Of a stretch of 64,000 bases of DNA, positions 24,214 through 37,000 are shown piece after piece. The DNA is from Neurospora tetraspora (lineage: Eukaryota > Ascomycota > Sordariomycetes > Sordariales > Sordariaceae). Location of the stretch: positions 3,162,001 through 3,226,000 of the forward strand of contig NW_026944387.1 of assembly GCF_033439725.1 (NCBI RefSeq), given 5' to 3'. Below the pieces are notes generated by a model. It was given only the letters and a program-made list of their open reading frames with translations. It was not told where the DNA came from and made no database searches. Both the position numbers and the translations under genes were made by a program. The stretch's first letter is position 1, and every line of letters begins with the position of its first letter.

Positions 24214-25978
24214 CCCGTTATATTATTATCGCTATCGCCATTACTATCGCTAACCTCTACCTCTTCCTCTTCTTCTTCTTCCTCCTTATTAAAAGAAGAC
24301 GAAATAGATTTTTCGGCTTCGTTACTATCATTATTATCGTCGCAGTTGGAAAACTTATTAAAATTGCCGGACTTCTTCGAAGCCTTCTTACTTCTACCTC
24401 TACCTCCACTTCGATTGGTAGCGTAGGTACTACCCTATCCCTTAAGACTTATAGCCTAAATAATATTAGTAAATATTACGTATATAAACTATAACGACCG
24501 GTTAAACTTATAGTAACTATAATTTAAAACGCCGCTAATTACGAAGTTTTCCTCGCTTAGAATCGTTATTCATAGCGTAGTCTCATTATATTGAAATTTG
24601 GAATATACTCAAATTAATTACGATATATTCAAGTTAATACGCCGGCGTTATAATAAATCTATATATTATATAATTACAAATAAAAAGAAGAAGAGGAAAA
24701 AGAAGAGGAAGAAATTTAGCGGCCCGAGAAGGATTTTAAATTATACGCAGGACCGACTACTAACTTCTACCGCCTTCTATATTGCTACGTTGGTAATTAA
24801 GTAAATAAGTTTTATTTCAATTTAAAAATAGGATGAAATAGCAGGGTATTAATAATAATCGCAATAAATAGTAATAATATTAATCTTAAATACACATTTA
24901 CTTAATCCGTTATTAAACTTAATATAGGGTTAGCTCGCGCTATATAAAACAAGGGTCCTTCTAAACGGTAATAAATATAATTTTAATAAGGGAGTAGTAA
25001 TTATATAACTAATAAAGTGATAGCTGCCCCTGGAAAAAAATAAATAAAGGTAGGATACGTATTTATATATTGTATAATATTAATAATAAATATAGTAAAT
25101 ATATAAATGTATAAATACCGCCCTACTATATTTAATAATCTAATTGAAGACGGTAATAAGGTACGTACTTAAAGGGGTAAAAATATTATATATTTATAAA
25201 AAGTAGATTCTTTAAAGAGTAATAATAGAATTAAAATTTAATTTAGTTATATAAGAGGGAAGATTCTTCAAACAGTGAAAAAGGAATCCAAATTTGGATC
25301 CGAAATTCGATTATACTTATTTAAATACTCTCCTACAAATATAAACTATATAACCCTCTTGTCTTATTTAGAATATTATGCCGAAAGTACTTTACTTATT
25401 AAAGTATTTACTTCGTACTTCTAAATAGGATCGATTAACGTACTAAGAAACCTTCCTATACATAATACGTAACTTAATAAAATAACCTAATTATTTATTA
25501 TTATAGATAGGATGAACGGTCTTATACATATATAAATTTCAAATTAATTATAATAGAGAATCATATCAAACGGGTAGTATAATTATTAATAATTTCTAAT
25601 TTATCTAAAAATCTTTTACCTTTTCAATCTCTCCCCTTTATAACCTTCTTCTTAATATATTTATTCATTATATATATTCTATATTTAAATACCCCTCCTG
25701 TTTTATATACGTATCTTTTTTATTGACCAACCCAATCGATAGATACGAATATCGGCTATGCTAATTGCTCGTAGACCTAAGAATATACCCCGGTAGGCAC
25801 CCCTAACCTTCGATAAGAGGTCTTTTAGGGTTGGCTATAGTAGTCGTAGAGTACCGTCCTTACGACTAGATCCAGTGTTTGACCCGTAATAACAATAATA
25901 TTAATATGATGACTAATATAGTTATAGGTCCTAAAGTGCCGGCTTTGCCCCGCTCTTTGACGGTAATAACGATACAAT
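24214..25978 (-). pseudogene. Unrecognised decayed gene with acidic and RGR-rich segments
   Basis: The minus strand from about 24420 to 24225 reads openly as SGGRGRSKKASKKSGNFNKF, then an acidic Asp/Asn/Ser stretch, then a run of Glu and SDSNGDSDNN. Upstream (24430-24570) it continues with several stops after a possible start at MNNDSKRGKLRN. 24800-25978 is AT-rich with no clear frame. A nucleic-acid-binding or Gag-like tail is conceivable, but nothing proves it. Confidence 0.35.
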
Positions 25979-25986
25979 TATATTAG

Positions 25987-26605
25987 GGGCCCTGCTAAGG
26001 GGGCACTTATTGTTTTGCTCGGGGGGCACTAATACCCATAGGGGTTAGGGTTTTCTGTGTGTAAATTTTGGGCTATGTAATTTCGTAATACCGCCCATGG
26101 TGTTTATAGTCGCCAGCCGTGCCCGCTAGCCGCCCCGACCCAGTTGTACATACCACATATGTGAACTTGGCGATTTTGAACATTTACCCTTTCAACACTA
26201 CCTCTATCACCAAACATTAACGAAATCAATTGCCAATAGGATCAATCGCATCGCCCGCACGCAGTCAACACTATAGCGCATTATCTATAAATACTATTTA
26301 CGATAGTTTGCAATTAATATTCATTGATATATATAGGGGTTTGTATAGAGTGCAATATATTAATTCATTTTGTAATCTTTATTAACTAGTAATTATAATA
26401 TTAGTAACGCATTAGAAAGGGAGAAGCACGTGCGGCTGGCAGTAGAGTCTGGGCGGCTGGCGGGCACGACCCGCCTTGTGTGACTATCAACACCATGGGC
26501 GGTATCACTAAAAATACACCCTGATATTTACACGCAGAGAACCCTAACCCCCAAAGGTATTAGTGCCCCCCGAGCAAAAGGAGTAGTGCCCCCCTAGCAG
26601 GGCCC
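25987..26605. mobile_element. Non-autonomous MULE-like element C with 8-bp TSD
   Basis: The 619-bp element is flanked by tatattag on both sides (25979-25986 and 26606-26613). Long imperfect TIRs of about 125 bp begin gggccctgctaRgggggcac, share tgctcggggggcactaatac with each other, and carry gggttagggtt just inside each end. The TIRs also share the accgcccatggtgtt block. The core is AT-rich and encodes nothing. The tgctcggggggcac motif and 8-bp TSD link it to the MULE family, but its sequence is otherwise distinct. It is almost unmutated. Confidence 0.85.
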
Positions 26606-26613
26606 TATATTAG

Positions 26614-29143
26614 ACCCAGTCGTTGGACTTGGTGATGATAAAGACAGCGAGGACGACGATAATAATAATGAAAATAGTAAGAATTATTTAACCGATGATC
26701 CAAGTTACGCTTAATCGCTAATTTAATATAGGCGGTATTAATTAGAATATTATATTCCGAGAAAGGTTCGAACGTTTAATAGTAAATAATATCCACTATA
26801 ATAATATAAACGATATCGATCCTTACGAAATTCTTCTAATTAGGTTCGACGAAGAATAATTGTATTTTGATTTAAAATATACGGAACGAAAGTTCGATAG
26901 ATAAGAGTTAGAGACTATCGTATTCGACGAAGATTTTTTCGATGAGGACCTCGCTATTAAAGATTGGATGGATGAGTAAACCCTATACTAAATTGTTGAG
27001 CCCGGAATTTCGGGGACTATTGAAGGGGGGATTTCCGATACGTCTATACTTATTCATTACTACTACAACAAATCTATGGAATTATTAGACTTCCATGTAG
27101 GCTTTAGTCTATACGCACATATTAATTGTATAAAAGGCGCCGATTATACTATATTATACTAATTACTTGGTTCGTTATACGGCTAAGATAGTAAACCGAT
27201 ATTAGCTATTAAACGCATACTAAAATAATTGCAGACTCTCAAAGCTTATATCGAATCCAGATTACTGTTATTAGATATGCGAATTGCTAATATCCCACTG
27301 CAGGTCGAAAAGATAAAGATAAAATCGGCCAATCGAAAAAAAACAATAATAATAAGAGCAGGCTATACGCAACGAGTAATAGTAAAACAGTTCAAACGGA
27401 GATTCCGAGTTAGATTCCGAGTCAGACCCGGCCATAATTATAGCCCTACTGTTTTTTATAGACCCGTATGCCCTATTCCAAGCCTTCCTCAATTCCGATA
27501 CCGCCAATGGGATATATAAAGGTATAGCCCATTTAATAAACAACCCGACTAAATTACACTATACGCTCTATTGATCTAGTTCAGTATATACCATTTCCGG
27601 GGAATATACGCATTTTATTAGCGGCACCGACGTTAGAAAAGCCATTTTTCCGTCAGATTTCATCTACTTTCAATATCTTAACAACAATAACTGTGTCTGT
27701 CGTTTGCCAGAGGAAGATGATAACCGCCTGTTGCATATTAGCCGTATTAAAGCTGTCGGTAAAAGTCACTTTCGAGACTACATCGATTACGCTAGGAAGA
27801 TTATACTAGTCCTATAGGAATATGTCTGTTGGAGGTGTCCCGTGTCACGTGCGGCCAGCCATGGCTCCCTCTGGCCATGGCCCCACCGCACAGGGACCTC
27901 CCTTGCCCTACTTCTAGACCTCCAGACTTGCACAGTCTGACCACACACAATACATCACCATCATTGATTCGTTCGTGGTCGTTCACCCTGTTCACAGCTT
28001 TCTAATAGCTACCTTAATAAAATAATAATAACGAGGACGCTAATTTCAATATGAAAATAATAATAACGATTTTAATAATAATAATATATTCGATAATATT
28101 AATACTATTCCTCGTCGCCCTAGCAGTATTCTATCTAGCTCTAATACTACCCCTGGTCCTAGCGCTACCACTGGTCCTGCCGCTGCCCCTAGTCCTAGTG
28201 CTGCATTTCCCACCCCCGGTGGCCGGGGTGGTAGTGGCCGAGGTTCTAGTACTGCATCTAGTTCTATCTCTAGCTCTGGTGCCGCCTCAGGCTCTAGTGC
28301 CGTCTCTAGTACTACCCCTAATGCCGAAACCCCTAGCTTAAGCGCCCGTAAGTAGAAAAAGGGAAAGAGGGACGATAGCCGGTTATTATAGTAATTTTTC
28401 CCCGAATTCTTCTACGAACCTAACTGTATTAGCTTATAGAAATTACGAGAGGAAAGTGTATTTACTAAATTAAATTTCGATATAATAGATAGCGACTATA
28501 TTCGCCTTATTAATAAGGACGAAGACGATCCTATACGAAATATAAAAAGGATCCGAAGTATTAAGGTACCTTAAAACAATATAATTATTATTAACGAATT
28601 AAATAAAGAGCTTCGATAAGCCTTATTCTTATACCATTACAACTAGTTTTCTAATACTATTATTACTAATGCCGTTTATAAGATTAATACTCGTTCAAAG
28701 CGATTCAAAGGGCTTCGAGAATACGTCCTCAATATTTATTGCTCAAAAGAATCAAATTTTCTAAACTATTATTTAATATCCTTTTTCCAAAATATCGTAT
28801 CCGACAATTTATACTTTTTAGAATACGATATCAAAAATAATAACGAGTATAAGGTATTATTTAGAATTAATTGAAAGTTAGATTAATCGAAGGACTTTTA
28901 GCTAAATCTATATTTATATTGCTAAATATATCGATTACGACGCTGCCTTTAGTAATCGAATTAGTCTTCTATTCTACTATATTAAAATAAAGCTATAGGA
29001 TATAGGTACTGTAATACTAGACGTTATTAAATCCGAACGTATTATAAATAAGGGCCGTCCTAATTTTAAAAGGGAAACCGATAAAAATATTCAAAAGATT
29101 ATACGTCAAACCTTTATAACCTTACGTTTCAAAGAAAGGTATA
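26614..29143 (+). pseudogene. Unrecognised decayed large gene (+)
   Basis: Tolerating stops, the plus strand reads as one large protein: an acidic N-terminus just after element C (DDKDSEDDDNNNENSKN), then a globular-looking region (26820-27800; for example FRDYIDYARKIILVL and NNCVCRLPEEDDNRLLHISR), a solo LTR insertion, a Ser/Gly/Pro-rich linker (28130-28340; GGRGGSGRGSSTASSS), and a further region with SKRFKGLREYVLNIY. It is cut at 29143 by a Copia LTR. The hydrophobic frame at 28051-28341 is the wrong frame of the linker. Function is unknown; a transposon protein is likely from context. Confidence 0.4.
27827..27996 (+). mobile_element. Solo LTR, family 2
   Basis: 170 bp, tgttggaggtgtcccgtgtc ... 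ccctgttcaca, GC-rich and unmutated. It is the inverted near-copy of 14462-14653. No target duplication is seen (atgtc / gcttt). Confidence 0.7.
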
Positions 29144-29307
29144 TGTTGTCGGGTGGGTTCATGTCCCCACCTCTCTTGTCTTGTCGTGTAGGTCCATGCC
29201 CTTATACCCTTCCTATATTTTAGCCCTCCATATTTCTTTTCCTTTTCTTCTCTAATCTTCTCTCTATAGTATACACATCTATACTTCTTTTGCCCTCTAA
29301 TCCAAGA
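29144..29307 (+). repeat. Copia LTR, diverged subfamily
   Basis: tgttgtcgggtgggttcatg ... ctaatccaaga, followed by ggttataagccttct, parallel to the 5' LTR and primer-binding site of the element at 17256-23231 (read on the minus strand). Shared words include attttagccctc and atttcYtttcc. A minus-strand open frame spanning it is fortuitous. Confidence 0.75.
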
Positions 29308-29499
29308 GGTTATAAGCCTTCTAACGATATTGAATCGCATTACTTTCGCTGCCCTTGCGCGCATCTAAGGAATCAATCAAATCGCCGTCGCACTACATAA
29401 TCGTTACATACACGCCGCATTACAATAACCCCGCCGGTAAGAACCAATTCTATCGACATATTATAACCCTACCCGCCGATAAGAATTAGCTCTATTAAC

Positions 29500-31330
29500 C
29501 TTAGCCTACGACCGAATAAAGATTTTCAATAATTTAATAATTCTCTACCTACCTCTATAGATTACAACTTCAATATTAATCCTTAAAATAACGACCCCGC
29601 CTATTAATTGAATAAATTTTCCTATTGACTTTAGCTATTACTAATATAATATCATAAAATATAATACGACCGCAAAATTAATTCCCCTTAAGGGTAAATT
29701 TAATTTTAACGCTTAGGTTCGCGCCTTACGTATTTAATTCGCCTCCCTCAGTTTGAAGCTATATATTACGACCTCAATCCTTACTTTTGAGGTTAAGGAT
29801 ATAACTAAGGAGGCGGATATAAAAGCCTTGGCTAAGTAGTATATAGATCGGATTAAAATTATAAGTATTATTTATTCGATTATTAATAATAAAACTATCC
29901 AATCTATCCTATTAATTAATAATCAAGATAAAGAAAATAACGAATTAAAATACTTATATAATTTTATTCGCAATAGTATTTCTAGTATTATTAACGAAGT
30001 TAAGAGCGACATTCTTAATAAATATTAAATTCTTAAATATTCTGCTTTTATTTCCTTTGAATCTTTCCTTATACGCTATTAAACCCTATATAAATATATT
30101 AAGGATATCGGTTATAAAATTAACAACTTTACCGAATTAACGAACCTATTTAATACTATAAAATACTCTTACCCTATTAATACCAAGCTCTGGGTAGCCT
30201 ATTTAAATAAGAATCTCCTTACTACCAATTCTTTCCTAAGCTAATTATCGATTTTAGCTAATACTAAGGCATTTAATCTGGGAGCACCCGGGTCGTCTTA
30301 CGGGGGCACCCAACCTTATATGGGCACCCGTATTTCAACCCTTGGCCAGTATTTTAGACGTAAAATAGCATTTACATCGTAAATTCCATCGTGTTACACG
30401 TACATGAAAAAAATCACAGGAATGTCCAGTAACATAGTTTTATATGGAGATTTGTATGGCACACAATGTTTTCAACATGGGAGAGTCTATAGCATTCATC
30501 TATACACTTCAAATAACTATACTACTAACTATAGGGAGTAGTCTCGTAATACTTTACATAGTGTTTTAGTTAGAGGCTTCCCTAACCTTCTAATTGGGCC
30601 TACTTATACGGGATCCCACGGCGGCATCTTAATGCACAATGCGCGCAATGTTTCGAGGCATCAGGAAGTTAGCAAATAATTCTAGTAATTAATACGATCA
30701 ATATTTACGTACGTACAATTAATTCTAGCCTATTCTAATAATTAAAGGTAGTCTAGTTATAAAGAGGGAGCAAAAAGAAGGTTACCTTATAAAAAGACAT
30801 GGGCATAGGGGGTCTACTGGGCGACTGGGCTTGGCACTATCTGGCTGTATTAAAGGGGTGAAAAAACAATATACACGTTAAACCCTAACCCGATGGGTGC
30901 CCCCGTAGGACGACCCGGGTGCCCCCCGATTAAATGCCAATACTAAAAAGTCTTTTAGCAATATAATTATTACTAAGGTCGAAACTAAGACTATAAAGAT
31001 TAAGGGTAATAATTAGGACCGTACTACCTATAATATATATAATAAGAGGATTATTAAAAGTTAGAAACATTTCCCTTACAGTTATTATCGTACTCTAGAA
31101 TACTCTAATTATTAGTAGTATAATCTGGATAAGGCTCTAAACAATTAAAGGAATAAAAATAAGGCAATTAAAAAAAAGAATAAAAAAGTAAGAAAAACGA
31201 TTACTACAGTCGCTAATAATACTTCCAATATCTATAATCCTACTACCTCTATTAATTCTAACCTTCTATTTAGTCCAAGTAATTTATCCTTTAATAACAA
31301 TTTCTTAGAAAGTTTTTACTAAAACTCTTA
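29500..31330 (+). pseudogene. Copia Gag (decayed, split by element B)
   Basis: 29830-30250 aligns with the Gag region of the complete Copia (VSSIINEVKSDI-like block at about 29975-30010). After element B, 31010-31110 reads YNIYNKR..KSWKHFPYSYY, matching a CCHC-type knuckle whose Cys are Tyr (TGC/TGT to TAC/TAT). A basic Lys-rich stretch follows at 31145-31200. Gag would form the particle and bind RNA; this copy is inactive. Confidence 0.6.
30268..30938 (-). mobile_element. MULE-derived non-autonomous element B with 8-bp TSD
   Basis: 671 bp, flanked by aatactaa (30260-30267 and 30939-30946). TIRs are ggcatttaatctgggagcac ... cccccgattaaatgcc, with inner acccgggtcgtcYtacgggg on both sides. It is closely related to element A over its whole length and keeps the MULE subterminal regions. 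It sits in the decayed Copia Gag, so it inserted after that element. Confidence 0.9.
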
Positions 31331-31442
31331 ACGGATTTAAAATTATTTATTTATAAATGTAATAATAATAATATTTAATTTAATTTTATTAAAATCTGAT
31401 AAGCTCCCGAAGTAACTTTGTTTTTAATATATAAAAATATAA

Positions 31443-31879
31443 TAATAATGATCTTATTCACGCTTTGACTATTCTAATCTAGTCGCTTTATTTAAGCATG
31501 CGGTCCTTCGTTGTTCAAAGCCGGGCGGAAAACCCGTATATCTACTTTAAATACCGGATAAAAAACCTCCCACGTCTTTATATCTAATATATCCTTCCTT
31601 CGATCCAAACCTTCCCTTCGTTATCCTCCTATAGTTAGCCCCTCCACCCCTACCCTTATCGTCGCCTAAGATTATCTATCTTTATAGCAAGGAAGGGGGA
31701 GGGAAGAGGGGTCTTATAAATTTCGATCGGCGTTCTTAAAATCTTCTTTCGGCCCGAGGGCTCTAATTTCGAAGCGAGGGCAAATATTACCCTATTTACT
31801 TGGGGAATTGTACACTAATTGGGCGGAGAAGCTATTATATTATCGGACGGGGTAATTACTTTTTAAAGAGTAGAGAATA
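31443..31879 (-). mobile_element. Decayed LINE 3' fragment, inverted copy of 1-545
   Basis: The reverse complement aligns with the window's first ~540 bases, ending gcgtgaataagatcattatt, which matches the terminal part of the other LINE copies. It is truncated upstream at the solo LTR (31880). It is non-coding 3' UTR only. Confidence 0.75.
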
Positions 31880-32051
31880 TGTTGGAAGTCCGTGCCCTGG
31901 GCCGCCCATTCACCGGCTTTGCCCATTCACTGGGCCGTTCCATTACCGGCACTCCCTTCCAGGTATTTAGGCTGCCCTGGTTTCCGTTTCTTCTCTTCCG
32001 TTAGACAACTACAATCAAGCCCTTTTCGTTGTCGCCTTCCAGCCTCCATCA
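31880..32051 (+). mobile_element. Solo LTR, family 1
   Basis: 172 bp, near-identical to 11269-11440 (only a few transitions). Flanks are gaata / aatat, so a 4-bp aata duplication fits best. It is unmutated. Confidence 0.8.
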
Positions 32052-32310
32052 AATATTTATTATTATCCTAAATAATTTTAAATAATTCTAAATAACGCTC
32101 CAATCGTCTTTATAATTACCATTTCCCCTCTCTATTATCGTTAGCCTCCGTAAGGGGGTGCTATAAAGGCCCTATAGTATGGCGGCGTACGAGGACGTTT
32201 AAAGCGCCGCTATTAATATAAGTAATATAGAGACTGTATATTCGAATCGTATTTATAATTCTTTCTTTCTCCTTTTTGTAATATACCGTAGCGGGAAAAC
32301 CCGGCGGTCA

Positions 32311-32394
32311 TCTAGGCTAGAAGGGGGGTCTCTAGGCTAGATTCTGAGTCTGTTTAGATCTGATGTCTAGCCTAGACCCTCAATCTAGCCTAGA
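32311..32394. repeat. Foldback of four 11-bp tctaggctaga motifs
   Basis: tctaggctaga lies at 32311-32321 and 32331-32341, and its exact complement tctagcctaga at 32366-32376 and 32384-32394, so the block folds into a long hairpin with a ~24-base loop. A related pair is at 53680-53746. Confidence 0.75.
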
Positions 32395-32479
32395 CGCCCA
32401 ATAGCAACCTCTAATTAGTCCAATCGCTTTAATTTGCTCACCCCTATAAAGATATACTAGAATCGCGAAGTCCCAACAT

Positions 32480-32640
32480 ATACTTATAGCGACCATATTC
32501 GTATGCACGGACCTCCTCGATGGAAGCCCTGAATACGATCGTTAAAGTCAACGAGTTAGCGAATATTTACAGCAACCATATTCGCACGTACGGACCTCCT
32601 CGACAAAACCCCTAAATACGATCGCCAAAATTAATGAATT
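32480..32640 (+). repeat. Two-copy tandem repeat, ~95 bp
   Basis: The two adjacent units share accatattcg, acggacctcctcga, aatacgatcg and gaattaataaat/gagttagcgaata. Most differences are transitions. It is non-coding. Confidence 0.5.
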
Positions 32641-33653
32641 AATAAATACTTATGATAATTATAATAAAACGTACCGGCCACCAATGCAATCAATCCTATT
32701 CGTCACTACATTACTATAATAATACGCTATGTATAGTAATTAAAGCTATTACAAAATTATATCCGCAAATTAATTATATAATACAATAAAATAAATGCAA
32801 TAAAAAAACAGAGGAATATTATAAAATATATTATATAAATAGGACAAAGAATTAAATAATCCGGTTTTTTTATTCGTACTATAGAATTATTTTAAAATAT
32901 AACCTCAAAATATCGGGATCGGATCTTATCGTTAAGTACATCGATATAATAGTACTAAATATATATGATCCCTATTAAACTTTAATAGCCTTAGTAATAG
33001 TAATTCTAATAGGATATAAAAGAATTTAGCAATTAGAAGTAACCGGTACGGTAATAAATAATACGCTCTTAGTAAAACTTAATCAAATCGATTAATTTAT
33101 CAGTAAATAGATACTCATCGAAATTAAAATTATTATAATAATAATTATTAAAGGAAGACAAACCGCTACGGCCACCCTTTTTACTACGCTTAATAATTCT
33201 CCGGCCACATCTAATATAGCCGGTAAATATATCAATAAGCAGGCTATTAGCGGCAATACCAATTGGGGTACCGGAAATACCGGGAGTATTAGAAATAATA
33301 ATTAAGATTATACAAAATTAAGACCATATACTTATATGGTTCGGATTAAGCGTTACCGACGATACTTAACGTAACCGGCCTCTAATTAAACCGTAAGTAA
33401 ATATAGTCCTTCTAAGTATAAATATTAGAGTAAATATAGCCTCTTAAAACTAGCTAATATTTCGTACCTTTAATACGGCGGTATCCCTAATAAGGGATAG
33501 CCTAGGGCGAAGCTACCTACCCGTAGAAGTAAGTAGAGGAGTATTCGTTTCGGCGGCGGGTACGTTAATAACCGGTAGAAATAGTACGTTAATAACCGGT
33601 AGAGGCGGGGGTAATAGCCTAACCGGACTCGGCCGATATTTAAATCGCTTTAA

Positions 33654-33714
33654 GGCATTTGCTCCGGGGGCACAAGCCTTAGGCTCCGGGGGCCCCAAAC
33701 CTTAAGGGGGCCCC
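33654..33714 (+). repeat. Left TIR of MULE copy 2
   Basis: Sixty-one bases, inverted partner of 37339-37399; gctccgggggc occurs twice within it, and two ggggcccc palindromes flank accttaag. Confidence 0.9.
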
Positions 33715-34035
33715 AATCGGGTTAGGGTTTAACGTATACATTATTTTTTTCAACCCTTTAATATAGTCAGATAGTTATCGTACAATACCCTTTCTATGTA
33801 AGATAGTGCCAAGCCCAGTCAACTAGCAGACCCTATATATACGACCCCCATCTTTAAACTTGGTAATTTTTAATATACTTTTTAACTTGACCTTCTTTTA
33901 ACTCTCTCTTTATAACTAAATTACCTTTTATTACTAAAATAGGCTAGAATCAATCGCACGTACGTAAATATTGATCGTATATATTACTAAACTACTTGCT
34001 GACCTTCTTGAAGCTTCAAAATACTGCGCGCAAAG

Positions 34036-37000
34036 ATGGCGCCGCCTTGGGAACTAGATGCGCCCATCGACTTTACCTACATCGAAGATAACAATAGTAA
34101 TAGCAATCCTTTTACCGATATCGACGAGGAGTAGGAAGGCTTCTTTAACGACGATACTCTCGTTAATTCTCTTAGTAATTCTAACGATTCTAATAACTCT
34201 AGTATCAATTTTAACATATAGTTATTTAGTTGTAGTCCCAATCCGCCTCCTTTAATATAATTACTTTAGTAAGAGAGTAATTTAAATTCCGATTTAAATT
34301 GTAATGAGCGGTTAGACTCAAATTTAAATAAGGAGGGTATTATTATCCATTATAAGAACATAATCACTAATCTATTAGCTAGTACTATACTTTCCGCTAC
34401 TACAATTTAGGACTTTTATAAAGTAGTTAATAAATAAGTAAAAGATTACGGTTTTATAATTAATCGTCAAAACGGCCAAAATATAAAGCCTAGAGTTCCA
34501 GTAAGCGAATATATACGGTATTACTTCTTCTATAAGTAGTATAGCCAACTTCGCAAATTTAAATCAACGATTCGAAAGATACTTTTACACAAATATAATT
34601 GTAATTAAATAGTTATTTTAAAGAAGGAGGATAGTCTTTAATATTTTTGTTTATATTCCTAGTATTAAATATATAACTACCTTTAATCGTACGACCCTTC
34701 TACTTATCCCTAACATCGTAAAATAAAATTAGAAGTATTTAAAACTATCGATAATATTTCTAAATTCAACACTATACGAACTCGAAAAATCGCTTCCGTC
34801 GTACGAAATAATTATCCAAAATTAATATATATTAGGAAGAAAATTTACAACGTATATGTATATATTCGCTAACGTAATTTCAATAGCTATACCCTAATAG
34901 GCATTCTAATTAAGGCTTTTAACAATAATAATATTAATTATATTAAAAAGATAGATCTAAATAATAAGATAAGGCTATCAAATATTATATTTACATACCC
35001 GCGTTATATATATATAATTTAGCGCTTTTATAAAAATTATAATTATTAATAATATATATAATACAAATCGTTTTAACTATCTATTCTTTTAAATCTCTAA
35101 TATTATTAATATTAGTTCCATCTTCAATTATATCATTAATATTATCGACAACAAGAAATAAACAGCGTTCCATTTTTTAACTCATACTATTAAATAGATA
35201 CAATTACAATATAACCTCCTAGAACCGACGGTCGTTATTATTAACAAGTACAAGGAAATAAAGTAATCCTTAATAGAAATTTTCCCTAATACCTAGTAAT
35301 AATTCTATTTATTCTATATTATTAAAAACGTCTTATATAACGCTAAACTCAAATTCAAAAAAGTTAAAGACGGTAATAACAATAATAAGAACTCTAACGA
35401 CGAAGAAAGTATTAATAAATAAGCAACCCCTATTCCATTCAATAACTAAGACTATAGTTTCTATACCTCTATATACAGTATTAACCCTTTAACCGATTTA
35501 ATAATTATTAACGATCCCTAAAGGGTTATAAAACAATTTAAATTTATAATATATAATAAGATACAGCCAAAGTTCTTTATTACGTAGGATAATTTAAAAA
35601 AGCGATTTATAACTTAAAAGATAGTTCTTCGATATATTTAGAAGAATTAGCTACCTATTAGGGATTAATAAGTATATTACTATATTAAATAGTATAGAAA
35701 TTTTAGTATAAAGGTTACCTCCCTAGGTGAATCTAGTAACTTTAGCGTTAAGAATTACTTTCTTAACAGTAATAGCAATGTTTTTAAACTAATTTCTACT
35801 ATTTTCGAAATGGCCGACGAATAATATAGAACCTTCAAATAGAAGCTAGTAATTTACTAAATTCGTCAACGTTATAAATTTATTACCCGTAGTTATTTAA
35901 ATAACCTCCCTTTGTAAATTATATTTATTATATTAAAAATAATTAATTATAAATACCTTTAAATAAAAAGGAACCGGCTAATTAATTAGCGCAAGGATCC
36001 CCCTCCCCTCCCTTCTTATAACGAAGATTATAGTATTTCTCTCTAATATAAACTACCTTACCGCTATAAGATATTTAAACGGTTAATTATAGAGAAGCCT
36101 CTAAAATTCATTTATATATACCCTCGTTAGTACTTCAAAATACCACTTATACGTCCCTTATCTATTATTTATATATTTGTATATAATTATTAACTAATCT
36201 TTTTAAATAGGATATTAACGATTTCTACTTTCGCCTTCGAGACCCCCGCGTTACTAAGAAGAAAGGTCGAGCGAAGAACTCTAGAGTTATCCCTAACGAG
36301 TACGCACTTCTAGTAAAGACAAAGTAAAAGACCCTAAAGACTCCTAAGACCCCTAAGAAGTAGAAGGCTATACTTGGTTTAAAGAAGGGAAGTAAGAAGG
36401 CTACGCTAGCGTTAAAGAGTAAGAAGAAGGCTACACCAGCCTTAAAGAGTAAGAAAGGGGATAAGAAGGTTAAGCCTATTAAATAGAGTAACTTTAACAA
36501 CCTACTTCGCTTGCAGCCAAATATTCGACGTAGACCATTTTACTGGGAGAGCAATAATGGTAGTATTGACGAGCTTGCTCCCAGCTCTACGAAACGTAAG
36601 CGCGTGCGAGAGCCTGTTAGCTTTGATACCTTAGACTATAGTAGCGAGTCGGAGGCAATATTTCCAGAGCTAGTACTAGATTGCATTCAAGTGGCTGCAT
36701 TAGATATAGAGTTAGAGTTAGAGTTAGAGTTAGAGTTAGAATCTTTAGAGTTCCCGCTTTTAGAGCTCCCGCCTCTGGAGTTCCCGCCTCTAGAGCTCTC
36801 TCTAAAGCTCTCTTTAGAGCCCTCTCTAGAGTTGGAGCTATAGCTAGAGTTCTTGCCTTCTGTAGAGCCCTCTCTAGAGCTAGAGCTAGAGCTAGAGCTA
36901 GCGTACAACTTCGGTTCGTCTCTAGAGTGGCTAGAGTAATGGTGGTCCTTTCTAGAGCTAGTGCTAGATTGTATTTAAGTGGCTGCACTAGAGTCGAGTT

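Larger units (their letters stand above)
29144..31440 (+). mobile_element. Second Copia element, 5' part only
   Basis: It starts with a 164-bp LTR related to that of the complete Copia, then the same type of primer-binding site, leader and Gag. It is interrupted by element B and ends where the inverted LINE fragment begins at about 31443. No Pol region or 3' LTR is present. Confidence 0.75.
32052..33000. other. AT-rich spacer with a foldback element
   Basis: No coding signal is recognised. 32311-32394 is a GC-richer foldback (separate entry). Around 32460-32640, a ~100-bp segment is present twice in tandem, diverged by transitions: cgaccatattcgtatgcacggacctcctcgat at 32480 versus caaccatattcgcacgtacggacctcctcgac at 32573. 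Confidence 0.45.

Noticed and set aside
28051-28341. A Leu/Val/Pro-rich plus-strand ORF that looks like a transmembrane protein
   Set aside because: The neighbouring frame gives a Ser/Gly/Pro/Thr linker continuous with flanking protein-like sequence, so the hydrophobic frame is a shadow.
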